This document shows positions 32,341 to 41,299 of a stretch of DNA of 41,742 nt, one piece after another (position 1 is the stretch's first letter; every line of letters starts with the position of its first letter). The stretch is taken from NCBI RefSeq assembly GCF_946478785.1, contig NZ_CAMLDD010000033.1, positions 1 through 41,742 of the forward strand, in the 5' to 3' direction. The translations under genes were made by a program, and so were the position numbers. This stretch comes from an uncultured Flavobacterium sp. Lineage in GTDB: Bacteria; Bacteroidota; Bacteroidia; Flavobacteriales; Flavobacteriaceae. Under the pieces are notes generated by a model, which had not been told where the DNA came from, ran no database searches, and saw nothing but the letters and a program-made list of their open reading frames with translations.

Positions 32341-33182
32341 TTAATCGCTTTCTTAAAAGCTTTCACTTCTGTACTCTGATCTTCAGTATCATTATTATCG
32401 ATATAGATTTTTGTTGTACTGGCACCCTGGCGTAATTCAAAATAAACACCACCCTGATCTTCTGAGTCCGGAGATCCGTAAGTTTTGGTTTGGCCTTTTA
32501 GGCTTAAAATTTCAGTTGGGACACTTTTCAGGAACAATGTGTATTCGCCTCTTTTTATTGTTGCAGTATATTTATACTGACCAAAATCATAGCTTCCGGT
32601 AACATCGGCAACATTCAGGAATTTAAGAGTATTGTAATCGTTTAATTGAAAAAAATCATTAACGCCGCCAAAAGTTCCAATTACGATATTGTCTTTGTTC
32701 TCTGTAGTCTTATTAAAATAAATAGGTTTCGTTGTTTTAGGAATCAAAACATAATCAGCAGGATATGTTGTAGTTGGCGTTGTTGTTTCTCCTGTTTGTG
32801 GGCCATGCTCGTAAAAATTAACAACAATCTGACAATTGTTTTCTACTATCGAAGTAACTTTTATACCATAACCGCTGGTAGATTTTTGACCAGCGAAAAT
32901 CCCAATCATAAAGTTTTTAGTAAAATCTATATTTGGATCGCTAGCTGCGGGACAGCTAGTAGCATTTTTTGTAAAATACTGATTTAATTTTTCCTGTGTG
33001 TTTACAATAAGGGCTGCAGGATTAGGAAATTGTTCTTTAATAGTATAGTTGCAGGAAAGAGGAAAACCGCTAAAAGGAACATTCGTATACGCACCACAAG
33101 TATCATTAGGTACATCATTATCATTCAGGGAACACGCACTGAATCCAAAAGCTATAAATAAGCTTAAAATTAACTTTTTCAT
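32313..33182 (-). CDS. PrcB-domain lipoprotein
   Basis: A 289-residue protein with lipoprotein signal (LFIAFGFSAC, Cys17) and acidic 'SLNDNDVPND'. Residues ~60-155 fit the PrcB C-terminal domain ('FTKNFMIGIFAGQKSTSGYGIKVTSI', 'VVNFYEHGP', 'PADYVLIPKT'), named after the PrcB subunit of the Treponema dentilisin protease complex and widespread in Bacteroidota lipoproteins. The C-terminal ~110 residues form a second beta domain without recognised family. Surface exposed; binding role inferred. Confidence 0.82.
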   Translation of the reverse strand: MKKLILSLFIAFGFSACSLNDNDVPNDTCGAYTNVPFSGFPLSCNYTIKEQFPNPAALIVNTQEKLNQYFTKNATSCPAASDPNIDFTKNFMIGIFAGQKSTSGYGIKVTSIVENNCQIVVNFYEHGPQTGETTTPTTTYPADYVLIPKTTKPIYFNKTTENKDNIVIGTFGGVNDFFQLNDYNTLKFLNVADVTGSYDFGQYKYTATIKRGEYTLFLKSVPTEILSLKGQTKTYGSPDSEDQGGVYFELRQGASTTKIYIDNNDTEDQSTEVKAFKKAIKDKIVLLKV

Positions 33183-33371
33183 GTTTTATTTTATTAGGTT
33201 ATATTTTAGTAGATGCAATCGTTTTGAAATGGTTGCGTTTAGGGAATATTTTTTTTCAGGTTAGCCGAATTGTTTATTTAATTTAGAATGGATACTAATT
33301 CGTAAAATTTTATTTCTAAAGATTAAGGACTACGTATTATTGCGTACTTTTACTTAAAAATTAACGTAGTT

Positions 33372-34745
33372 ATGCTGGACTTTGTACCGCTATTATCGGT
33401 TTTTGTTATTGCGCTGTTTTTAGGTATTTATTTAGGGAGAATATTGTCTTCGGCTAAATTTGAATCAGAGAAAGTGAGTCTGAATGAAAAGCTCAATGCA
33501 GCAAATGCACAATCTCAATTACAGAAAGAACAATTTTTAAACGAAAAGGGCAGTTTCGAAAAGCAGCTGCATTTATTAAATTCAGAAAAGGAAAATATTC
33601 GAAATGAAAAAGATAGTTTAGCAATTCAACTCTCCAAAAAAGAAGTCGATTTCGAAAATTTATGGGAACGTCATAAAGAACAGAAAAATGAAATAACAGC
33701 ATTACAGGAAAAATTCACCAAAGAATTTGAAAATTTAGCCAACAAGATACTTGAAGAAAAATCGGCAAAATTTACAGAGCAAAATTCTGTAAACATGAAA
33801 AATATCCTGTTGCCCCTGCAGGATAAAATTCAGGGTTTTGAGCAAAAAGTAGAACAAACCCATAAAGAAAGCATCGATTACCATGCTGCTTTGCGTCAGC
33901 AGATTTTGGGCTTAAGCGAAATGAATATTCAAATGAGCAAAGAGACCCTAAATTTGACAAAAGCCTTAAAAGGCGACAGTAAAATGCAGGGCAATTGGGG
34001 CGAACTGGTTCTGGAACGTGTTCTCGAAAAATCAGGTCTGGAAAAAGGAAGGGAATATGAAGTACAGCAAAGCTTTACCAATACAGACGGAAATCGGGTT
34101 TTTCCGGATGTGGTAATCAATCTGCCTGATGGCAAAAAAATGATCGTTGATTCAAAAGTTTCATTGACCGCTTATGAAAAATGGGTAAATGAAGAGGAAG
34201 AAAGTTTTAAAAATGAATATCTAAAAGAACATGTCCTATCAATTAAGCGACATGTAGAGCAATTGGGAAGCAAAAATTACCACGACTTGTATCAAATAGA
34301 AAGTCCTGATTTTGTTCTGCTCTTCATTCCTATCGAACCTGCTTTTGCCGTTGCTTTAAATCAAGATGCTGATCTGTATAATAAAGCTTTTTCAAGAAAC
34401 ATAGTAATTGTAACACCAACAACCTTATTGGCTACTTTACGCACTATTGATAGTATGTGGGCCAACCAGAAACAACAGGAAAATGCTTTTGAAATTGCAC
34501 GTCAGGCCGGAGCACTGTATGATAAATTTGAAGGTTTTGTAACGGATTTGGTAAAAATCGGAAACAAAATAAAAGATACGAAAACCGAATATGAAAATGC
34601 AATGAACAAACTTGTTGATGGAAGAGGAAACCTGATCTCGAGTGTTGAAAAATTGAAAAAAATGGGTGCGAAAGCCAAAAAATCACTTCCTGAGAATATT
34701 ATTGCCAGAGCTTCAAATACTGATGAAAATGAATTATTAAATTAA
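33372..34745 (+). CDS. rmuC: DNA recombination protein RmuC
   Basis: A 457-residue protein with an N-terminal membrane helix (LLSVFVIALFLGIYLGRIL), a long coiled coil (~30-150) and the RmuC nuclease-like domain (~190-420) with 'MQGNWGELVLERVLEKSGLE', 'RVFPDVVINLPDGKKMIVDSK' (D and K of a PD-(D/E)XK-like core) and 'FIPIEPAF'. RmuC limits inversions at short repeats and occurs across bacteria. It is the first gene of a plus-strand run that ends with a YceI-type gene. Confidence 0.95.
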   Translation: MLDFVPLLSVFVIALFLGIYLGRILSSAKFESEKVSLNEKLNAANAQSQLQKEQFLNEKGSFEKQLHLLNSEKENIRNEKDSLAIQLSKKEVDFENLWERHKEQKNEITALQEKFTKEFENLANKILEEKSAKFTEQNSVNMKNILLPLQDKIQGFEQKVEQTHKESIDYHAALRQQILGLSEMNIQMSKETLNLTKALKGDSKMQGNWGELVLERVLEKSGLEKGREYEVQQSFTNTDGNRVFPDVVINLPDGKKMIVDSKVSLTAYEKWVNEEEESFKNEYLKEHVLSIKRHVEQLGSKNYHDLYQIESPDFVLLFIPIEPAFAVALNQDADLYNKAFSRNIVIVTPTTLLATLRTIDSMWANQKQQENAFEIARQAGALYDKFEGFVTDLVKIGNKIKDTKTEYENAMNKLVDGRGNLISSVEKLKKMGAKAKKSLPENIIARASNTDENELLN

Positions 34746-34785
34746 ATTTTCATTTTAAAATAAAAAACTAAAAAAATATACAATA

Positions 34786-35334
34786 ATGACTACAGATTTC
34801 AAACCCGTTTCTTCATCAAAAATAAGTATTTCAGAGTTAATGCTTCCGTCGCATACCAATTTTAGCGGTAAAATTCATGGAGGATATGTTTTGCAATTGC
34901 TGGATCAGATTGCTTTTGCGTGTGCCTCAAAATTTTGCGGAAACTATTGTGTAACGGCTTCTGTTGATACGGTAAACTTTTTAAAACCCATTGAAGTAGG
35001 TGAGCTGGTAACCATGAAGGCATCAGTAAATTATGTAGGACGCAGCTCAATGATCGTAGGAATTCGTGTTGAGGCCGAGAATATTCAGACCGGAGCAATC
35101 AAACATTGTAATTCATCTTATTTTACAATGGTTGCCAAAGATAAAGAAGGAAAAAGTGTTCAGGTGCCTGGCTTAATTTTAACGAATTTGGATGAAGTGC
35201 GCCGTTTTAGAAAATGCATCAAACAAATTGAAACCAAAAAAGAAATAGAAGAACATGCCAAAGAAGCAAAAGTAAACTCAATTGAAGACCTGGCAAATCT
35301 GGATAAATATAATGTCCTCGTAGAGATCGGATAA
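34786..35334 (+). CDS. Acyl-CoA thioesterase (hotdog fold)
   Basis: A 182-residue protein of the YciA/Acot type: 'ELMLPSHTNFSGKIHGGYVLQLLDQIAFACASKF' contains the conserved Gly-Gly and catalytic Asp (LLD), followed by 'VTASVDTVNFLKPIEVGELVTMKASVNYVGRSSM'. It hydrolyses acyl-CoA thioesters, probably medium to long chain. The last ~40 residues are a charged helix. 40 bases after rmuC. Confidence 0.92.
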   Translation: MTTDFKPVSSSKISISELMLPSHTNFSGKIHGGYVLQLLDQIAFACASKFCGNYCVTASVDTVNFLKPIEVGELVTMKASVNYVGRSSMIVGIRVEAENIQTGAIKHCNSSYFTMVAKDKEGKSVQVPGLILTNLDEVRRFRKCIKQIETKKEIEEHAKEAKVNSIEDLANLDKYNVLVEIG

Positions 35335-35365
35335 ATAATCCATATAATTTAAAAATTGACAAGAA

Positions 35366-35764
35366 ATGGTAAAATTTGGATATACAATTTTATATGTAGA
35401 AGATGTTGAAAAATCCATTACGTTTTATGAAAATGTTTTTGGTTTTTCCAGAAAATTTATAACTCCCGAAAACGATTATGGTGAATTAAATACCGGTGAA
35501 ACGACAATTTCATTTGCATCAAAAAAGCTGGCTGGCCAAAATTTAAAGGAAGGTTTTATTGAAAGTAGCTTAGAAGACAAACCTTTTGCCATTGAATTAG
35601 GTTTTATAACAGATGATGTTGGGGAATTGGTGCAAAAAGCAACCACTTTTGGAGCTGTTTTGGTAACTGAACCAAAGAAAAAACCTTGGGGTCAAATTGT
35701 AGCTTATGTGCGGGATTTGGATGGTTTTTTAATTGAAATCTGCACACCTGTCGAAATTAATTGA
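35366..35764 (+). CDS. VOC family (glyoxalase-like) protein
   Basis: A 132-residue vicinal-oxygen-chelate protein made of two beta-alpha-beta-beta-beta units: 'YTILYVEDVEKSITFYENVFGF' and 'FITDDVGELVQKATTFGA...EP..KPWGQIVAYVRDLDGFLIEI'. Metal ligands appear reduced (the final Glu in LIEI is kept). Substrate unknown; families include glyoxalase I-like enzymes and resistance proteins. 31 bases after the thioesterase gene. Confidence 0.9.
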   Translation: MVKFGYTILYVEDVEKSITFYENVFGFSRKFITPENDYGELNTGETTISFASKKLAGQNLKEGFIESSLEDKPFAIELGFITDDVGELVQKATTFGAVLVTEPKKKPWGQIVAYVRDLDGFLIEICTPVEIN

Positions 35765-35832
35765 TAGCTCAATCGTTATAGCTTGTTCATTATCAATATT
35801 TCACAAATATTTAGCATTAAATCGGCAACCTG

Positions 35833-35893
35833 CTCCGTGAAATTTGCGTAACTTTAAGTACAATCATGATTTGGTTGTTATATTTTCACGGAG
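35833..35893. repeat. Inverted repeat CTCCGTGAAA / TTTCACGGAG
   Basis: Perfect 10-bp arms (35833-35842 and 35884-35893) separated by 41 bases in the gap between the VOC and YceI genes. The left arm is followed by GCGTAACTTTA, a near TAnnTTTG element, so a promoter for the YceI gene may lie inside. Confidence 0.5.
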
Positions 35894-35953
35894 TACGCCA
35901 TTCGATTTTTGAATTTAAAAACGAATGACATAATTGTTTAATCGCAGACGATT

Positions 35954-36523
35954 ATGAAAACAATTACATTATTAATTTTATTATTTACTACTTTTTCTAT
36001 TATTGCCCAGGAAAAAATTACTACCAGCAAAGCAATAATAAATTTTGAAGCTTCAATGCCTTTTTTTGAGGAAATAAAAGCGGTAAACAAATCGGTTATG
36101 ATTGTTTTGGATCCTAAAACAAGTACTTTATTATGTAGTGTCGTAATGAAGGAATTTGATTTTAAACTGGATTTGATGGAAGAACATTTTAATGATAATT
36201 ATGTAGAAAGCCATCGGTACCCCAAAGCTGTGTTTAAAGGTAAAATCGCAGGTTTTAATTTTGCAGATATTGAAGAATCTGAAAAAGAATATTTAATAAA
36301 GGGAAGATTAACCTTGCGAGGAAAATCGAAAGAGATAACAGTAAAGGCTTTACTTAAAAAAGTATATGGAGGAATACAAATTACATCAGATTTTCCAATT
36401 TCCATAGCTGATTTTAATATTGCGATTCCGGAGAAAATAGCATCCAGAATTTCTCAAACCGCAAAAACGCAGTTAAGTGGTGTGATTGGAAGTGACGAAC
36501 AAATTCTTCTGACATTTAAATAG
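35954..36523 (+). CDS. YceI family periplasmic protein
   Basis: A 189-residue protein with signal peptide (MKTITLLILLFTTFSIIAQ) and the YceI lipocalin-like barrel: 'INFEASMPFFEEIKAVNKSV', 'FKLDLMEEHFNDNYVESHRYPKAVFKGKI', 'GRLTLRGKSKEITVKALL' and a final 'LTFK'. The family binds isoprenoid or amide ligands. Convergent with the epimerase gene, whose stop is only 9 bases away. Confidence 0.93.
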   Translation: MKTITLLILLFTTFSIIAQEKITTSKAIINFEASMPFFEEIKAVNKSVMIVLDPKTSTLLCSVVMKEFDFKLDLMEEHFNDNYVESHRYPKAVFKGKIAGFNFADIEESEKEYLIKGRLTLRGKSKEITVKALLKKVYGGIQITSDFPISIADFNIAIPEKIASRISQTAKTQLSGVIGSDEQILLTFK

Positions 36524-36532
36524 AGATTGGTT

Positions 36533-37444
36533 CTAAGACAAGGAACGTGAAATCGCCGTATCTAAATCTTCAAAATGAAAAGTATAACCTGTGCTTTTTA
36601 TTTTTTCAGATGAAACTCTTTGCCCGGTTAATACAGCAACACTCATTTCACCCATAAAAAGTTTAAGTACAAAAGAAGGAACTTTAGGCAGCCAAATAGA
36701 ATATCCGTAAAAATTTGCAAGTGTTTTGGATATTATTTTATTTGTTGTGTCATCCAGAACAGTTGCATTATAAGCATCTTTTACCTGTTTATCCTGAATT
36801 GCTTTTAAATAAATCCCACACAAATCTTCAATATGAATCCACGGCAAATATTGTTTTCCAGTGCCTAAAGTAGCACCAAAACCAGTTTTAAAACTCGGTT
36901 TCAGCTTTTTCAGAAATCCTTCATCTCTTCCTAAAACAATACCAGTCCTTATTTTTACAGTTCTAATGCCTAAAGCTTCAATTTTATCAACTGCCTGCTC
37001 CCATTTTTGGCATGTGGTGCCTAAAAAATCATTTGCAGGAGGTGTACTTTCTGTACAAATTTCGTCGCTGGTTTTTGCTCCGTAAATTCCAACTGCTGAA
37101 GCAGAAACAAAAGCATCGAGCGATTTGCTGTGTTTTTGTAAAACAGAATAGATAAGGTCAATGGGTTTGGTACGGCTTTCTAAAATGTCTTTTTTGCGTT
37201 TGGCTGTCCATCTTTTCTCCACAATTCCCTCCCCTGCCAAATGGATGATGAAATCTGATTTTAGAATGGCTTCTTCGTCAATATAATTGCTTTCCAGATC
37301 CCATTTGTAATACGAGATAAAATCAGTATTATTTCTGTCACTTCTGCTTAAAATAGATACAGAAAAATCATTAGCAATCAAAACCTCCGTAAGATATTTA
37401 CCAATGAATCCGGTACCTCCAGTTAATAAAACATTTTTAGCCAT
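36533..37444 (-). CDS. TIGR01777-family NAD-dependent epimerase
   Basis: A 303-residue extended SDR protein. The N-terminus has the NAD(P)-binding GGTGFIGK motif (9-16). 'HLAGEGIVEKRWTAKRKKDI' and 'SASAVGIYG' are hallmarks of the TIGR01777/YfcH family, as is the C-terminal DUF1731-like 'PSFVLKLFMGEMSVAVLTGQ' with 'RVSSEKIKSTGYTF'. Substrate unknown. It is divergent from the TetR-AarF operon. Confidence 0.92.
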   Translation of the reverse strand: MAKNVLLTGGTGFIGKYLTEVLIANDFSVSILSRSDRNNTDFISYYKWDLESNYIDEEAILKSDFIIHLAGEGIVEKRWTAKRKKDILESRTKPIDLIYSVLQKHSKSLDAFVSASAVGIYGAKTSDEICTESTPPANDFLGTTCQKWEQAVDKIEALGIRTVKIRTGIVLGRDEGFLKKLKPSFKTGFGATLGTGKQYLPWIHIEDLCGIYLKAIQDKQVKDAYNATVLDDTTNKIISKTLANFYGYSIWLPKVPSFVLKLFMGEMSVAVLTGQRVSSEKIKSTGYTFHFEDLDTAISRSLS

Positions 37445-37541
37445 AATAGTTTATAATATATTTAACAGCGCATTCTGTTTAACGATAAGTAAAGATACTT
37501 AAACATTGCTTACCTTTAAGGCGAATTCTAAATTTTAAGAA

Positions 37542-38204
37542 ATGGAAACCCAAAAAAAGAATATTTCAAGAGATGATATCGTTTCAAAATACATGAATGA
37601 GGTTTTGGAAAAAGGACAAAAACCTAAATCAGTTTATCATTTCGCTAAGGAAAATGATTTTACAGAAGCTGAATTTTATACTTTTTTTGGAACTCTTGAA
37701 GGTTTGGAAAAAGAAATCTTCAGACTATTTTTTGAAAACACTGTCAATTTATTGCATCAGCACGAGGATTATCCGCAATATGATATGAAAAATAAAATGC
37801 TGAGTTTTTATTTCACCTTTTTCGAAATATTAACTGCAAACAGAAGTTACGTTTTGCAATCACTAAAGCTTGACAGGAATCCGCTTAAAAATCTGGTACA
37901 GCTTACATCACTTAGGAATAGTTTTAAAGAATATGTTTCTGAAATCCTCACCGATGATTACAGGCTGGAACAGGAAAAACTTCAAAAATACCAGGAGAAG
38001 GCTATTCAGGAAAGTGCCTGGCTGCAACTGATGATGACTATAAAATTCTGGATGGATGATTCATCTGCGGCTTTTGAAAAAACAGATATTTTTATCGAAA
38101 AATCGGTGAATGCATCCTTCGAACTAATGAATGTTGCACCGCTAAATCACTTAATTGATTTAGGGAAGTTTCTGTTCAAAGAAAAAATATACAGTAAACA
38201 ATGA
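37542..38204 (+). CDS. TetR-family regulator
   Basis: A 220-residue all-helical protein. The N-terminal ~55 residues are a degenerate TetR HTH ('DDIVSKYMNEVLEKGQKPKSVYHFAKENDFTEAEFYTFFGTLEGLEKEIF'). The C-terminal helical domain (~70-210, 'WLQLMMTIKFWMDDSSAAFEKTDIFIEKSV') is the TetR_C type usual in Bacteroidota. Its stop overlaps the AarF-like gene by 4 bases, so the two are translationally coupled. Ligand unknown. Confidence 0.88.
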   Translation: METQKKNISRDDIVSKYMNEVLEKGQKPKSVYHFAKENDFTEAEFYTFFGTLEGLEKEIFRLFFENTVNLLHQHEDYPQYDMKNKMLSFYFTFFEILTANRSYVLQSLKLDRNPLKNLVQLTSLRNSFKEYVSEILTDDYRLEQEKLQKYQEKAIQESAWLQLMMTIKFWMDDSSAAFEKTDIFIEKSVNASFELMNVAPLNHLIDLGKFLFKEKIYSKQ

Positions 38205-39508
38205 AAACAATAGATTATATACCAACTTCAAAAATAGAAAGAGCGAGCAAACTGGTACAAACAGGAGCAAAAATAGGAGTGAATTATGTGAAGCATTATG
38301 CTGAAAAAATGGTAAACCCCGATTTGACCCGCGACAAACTCAATGAAAATAATGCCGAAGATATTTATGATGGACTAAAAAGCCTAAAAGGAAGTGCTTT
38401 AAAAGTCGCACAGATGCTGAGCATGGACAAAAATTTCCTGCCTCAGGCTTATGTCGAAAAATTTTCTTTGTCCCAATTTTCTGTTCCGCCGCTTTCGGCA
38501 CCATTAGTTTTAAAAACATTCAAAAGTAATTTTGGAAAAACACCTTATGAAATTTTTGACGAATTCAATGCCAATTCGGTTAATGCGGCAAGTATTGGTC
38601 AGGTACATCTGGCTGTGAAAAACGGTAAAAAACTAGCCGTTAAAATTCAGTATCCCGGCGTTGCAAACAGCATTTCATCAGATCTGGCATTGGTAAAACC
38701 TATTGCGATCCGAATGTTTAATTTACAGGGAAAAGATTCCGATAAATATTTTAAGGAAGTTGAAGATAAACTGATTGAAGAAACAAATTACCTGCTGGAA
38801 TTAAAACAAAGCGAGGAAGTTGTTAAAGCCTGCAGTAAAATCGAAAACATTCTTTTCCCAAACTATTATCCGGAATTTTCATCAGAGAAAATCATCACGA
38901 TGGACTGGATGACCGGAATCCATCTTTCGGAGTTTACGGCAAAAGATTTTGATCGCGAGACCGGAGATAAAATAGGTCAGGCACTTTGGGATTTTTATAT
39001 GTATCAAATTCATGTTTTACGTAAAGTCCACGCCGATCCGCATCCGGGTAACTTTTTAGTTAACGAACAAAATCAGTTAATCGCATTAGATTTTGGCTGT
39101 ATGAAACAGATTCCGAATGAATTTTATGTGCCGTATTTCGAGTTAATCAATAAAAATATTATTACAGATAAAAATCGTTTCAACGAAAAATTATCCGAAT
39201 TAGAAATCCTTCGTGCAGATGATTCGCCTGCAGAAATTGAATATTTTACTGAGATGTTTCATGATTTATTATCCCTTTTTACAAAACCATTTCAAAACGA
39301 AACTTTCGATTTTGCCGATGAAACCTTTTTCGAAAGCATTGCCAAATTAGGAGAACGGTTCTCTAACGATACCAATCTTAAAAAAATGAATGGCAATCGC
39401 GGTTCCAAACATTTTATTTACATGAACAGAACTTTTTTTGGGCTTTATAATTTAATGTTTGATTTGAAAGCAAAAATTGTGGTTGACCAATTTCAAAAAT
39501 ATAAATAG
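38201..39508 (+). CDS. AarF/UbiB (ABC1) family atypical kinase
   Basis: A 435-residue protein with the ABC1 kinase features: 'LKGSALKVAQMLSMD' (KxGQ-like motif), 'SIGQVHLAVKNGKKLAVKIQYPG' (ATP-binding Lys), 'HADPHPGNFLV' and 'ALDFGCM' (catalytic and metal Asp). Members support isoprenoid quinone or lipid metabolism. It is co-transcribed with the TetR gene. A decayed DUF2805 gene follows at once. Confidence 0.93.
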   Translation: MKTIDYIPTSKIERASKLVQTGAKIGVNYVKHYAEKMVNPDLTRDKLNENNAEDIYDGLKSLKGSALKVAQMLSMDKNFLPQAYVEKFSLSQFSVPPLSAPLVLKTFKSNFGKTPYEIFDEFNANSVNAASIGQVHLAVKNGKKLAVKIQYPGVANSISSDLALVKPIAIRMFNLQGKDSDKYFKEVEDKLIEETNYLLELKQSEEVVKACSKIENILFPNYYPEFSSEKIITMDWMTGIHLSEFTAKDFDRETGDKIGQALWDFYMYQIHVLRKVHADPHPGNFLVNEQNQLIALDFGCMKQIPNEFYVPYFELINKNIITDKNRFNEKLSELEILRADDSPAEIEYFTEMFHDLLSLFTKPFQNETFDFADETFFESIAKLGERFSNDTNLKKMNGNRGSKHFIYMNRTFFGLYNLMFDLKAKIVVDQFQKYK

Positions 39509-39510
39509 AA

Positions 39511-39624
39511 AAAAAAAATCACAGTCTGGAAAAAGAAAGAATCATAGAAATGACCTTAGAAGACAGGACTACTTTTGAGGCCATCTTAAGATTTCGAAAA
39601 GATGAGAAATATTCTAATTGTTGA
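39511..39624 (+). pseudogene. Truncated DUF2805/TIGR03643 gene remnant
   Basis: Directly after the AarF stop, one frame reads KKNHSLEKERIIEMTLEDRT, then TFEAILRFRKDEKYSNC and stop. The part 'ERIIEM..EDRT.FEAI' is the core of the DUF2805/TIGR03643 family ('IIEMAWEDRTPFEAI..QFGL'), but the second half of that ~80-residue protein is missing. Only an internal ATG (39550) could start it. In other Bacteroidota this gene type stands near photolyase and DUF2867 SDR genes, which fits the next gene. Confidence 0.65.
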
Positions 39625-39627
39625 ACC

Positions 39628-41046
39628 ATGAAAATCCTCTTAACAGGCGCTACAGGTTACATAGGAAAACGTATTTTGCCTGTTTTAACAGCGCAAGGTC
39701 ATGATGTAATTTGCTGTGTAAGAGATAAAAACAGATTTTATATTCCGGAAGAGCTACAAGAAAAAGTACAGGTTATCGAGGTTGATTTTTTAGATAAAGA
39801 AACTTTAGTAAATATTCCAACAGCTATTGATGCTGCTTTTTATCTTATCCATTCCATGTCGGGTTCTGATACTAATTATGATGAATTGGAAAGCATTTCG
39901 GCAACGAATTTTTCAGAACGCATTAATCAAACTAATGCTCAGCAGATACTATACTTAAGCGGAATCGTAAATGACAAATCACTCTCTAAACATTTGTCTT
40001 CAAGAAAAAATGTAGAAAGTATTTTAGCAAAATCAACAGTACCACTAACCACATTACGGGCAGGAATTATAGTAGGATCCGGAAGTGCTTCTTTCGAAAT
40101 TATCCGTGATCTGATCAACAAACTTCCTGTCATGATTACGCCCAAATGGCTCAATACAAAATGCCAGCCTATTGCAATTAATGATGTATTGGAATTCCTT
40201 TCAAAATCGCTCTTAAATCCGGTTACCTACAATCAGAGTTTTGATATTGGAGGACCGGATATCCTAACGTACAAAGAAATGTTACTGGTTTTTGCCGAAG
40301 CAAAAAAACTGAAAAGATATGTTTTCACCATTCCGGTCATGACGCCTAAACTGTCATCTTACTGGCTGTATTTTGTAACTTCGACTTCCTATAAACTGGC
40401 CTCGGCTTTGGTAAGCAGCATGAAAGTTGAGGTGATTTGCAGCGATCACCGCATCAATGAACTTTTGGGCGTTCATCCCATTCCGTACAAAGAAGCGCTT
40501 TCGAGGGCTTTGCTGAAAGTTGGAGAAGATAAAGTAGCATCTAGCTGGAAAGATTCACTGATCAGCGGCAGGTTTAACCACAGCATTTCAGGATATTTAA
40601 AAGTACCTAAAAAAGGCTGTTATATTGACCGAAGAAAAAAACAGATTCTCGATCGTGACTATACGATTAATCAAATCTGGTCAATAGGAGGCGAAAATGG
40701 TTGGTATTATGGTGATTGGCTCTGGGGTTTCAGAGGTTTTATCGATAAGTTATTTGGTGGTGTAGGCTCCCGTCGTGGACGAACCAATAAACATACTATT
40801 TATGCCGGCGATGCACTCGATTTTTGGCGCGTGCTGTATGCCAATAAAAAAGAAGGAAAACTGATTTTATACGCCGAAATGAAACTGCCCGGCGAAGCAT
40901 GGCTCGAATTTAAAATCATTCACAATACGTTATATCAGGCGGCGACTTTTAAGCCAAAAGGAATCTTAGGAAAATTATATTGGTATTCCGTACTGCCTTT
41001 TCACGGCTTTATCTTCAACGGAATGCTTAATAAACTCATTAAGTAG
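39628..41046 (+). CDS. SDR-family oxidoreductase with DUF2867 domain
   Basis: A 472-residue protein. The N-terminal ~290 residues are an atypical SDR/NmrA-like domain (LTGATGYIGKRILP; 'AFYLIHSM', 'YLSGIV', 'LRAGIIVGSGS'). The C-terminal ~150 residues are DUF2867 ('INQIWSIGGENGWYYGDWLWGFRGFIDKLFGG', 'DFWRVLYANKKEGKLILYAEMKLPGEAWLEF'), a SRPBCC-like module. This fusion is typical of the light/photolyase-associated clusters. Function not established. Confidence 0.93.
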   Translation: MKILLTGATGYIGKRILPVLTAQGHDVICCVRDKNRFYIPEELQEKVQVIEVDFLDKETLVNIPTAIDAAFYLIHSMSGSDTNYDELESISATNFSERINQTNAQQILYLSGIVNDKSLSKHLSSRKNVESILAKSTVPLTTLRAGIIVGSGSASFEIIRDLINKLPVMITPKWLNTKCQPIAINDVLEFLSKSLLNPVTYNQSFDIGGPDILTYKEMLLVFAEAKKLKRYVFTIPVMTPKLSSYWLYFVTSTSYKLASALVSSMKVEVICSDHRINELLGVHPIPYKEALSRALLKVGEDKVASSWKDSLISGRFNHSISGYLKVPKKGCYIDRRKKQILDRDYTINQIWSIGGENGWYYGDWLWGFRGFIDKLFGGVGSRRGRTNKHTIYAGDALDFWRVLYANKKEGKLILYAEMKLPGEAWLEFKIIHNTLYQAATFKPKGILGKLYWYSVLPFHGFIFNGMLNKLIK

Positions 41047-41050
41047 TTTC

Positions 41051-41130
41051 AGGAGCTTATTCCAGCTGTACACTTTATCTTTTGTGGCGAACCCCGCCAC
41101 AAAAGGATGCCGTTCCCATCTGGGCTAGGG
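41051..41130. repeat. REP-like hairpin element 3
   Basis: GGAGCTTATTCCAGCTG, then a perfect 11-bp stem CTTTTGTGGCG/CGCCACAAAAG (41079-41089, 41095-41105; loop AACCC), then GATGCCGTTCCCATC and GGGCTAGGG. Same family as 23498-23582. It may terminate the SDR transcript. Confidence 0.75.
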
Positions 41131-41299
41131 CTTTAGTTTTTACAAGAGGTTTTTTAAAACAGAGTACATCCAATAGAATTATATCTCATATTTGTAAATA
41201 TTTATTTATACATTCGTAAATAACTATTTTATGTAGTTGTCAGATATAGCTACCCAAAATAGGGTGACTTTGTATGATTTTGTCGTACATATATACAAG
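41131..41299. other. AT-rich non-coding stretch
   Basis: No gene or clear site seen between the hairpin and the repeat-bounded element. Confidence 0.4.
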
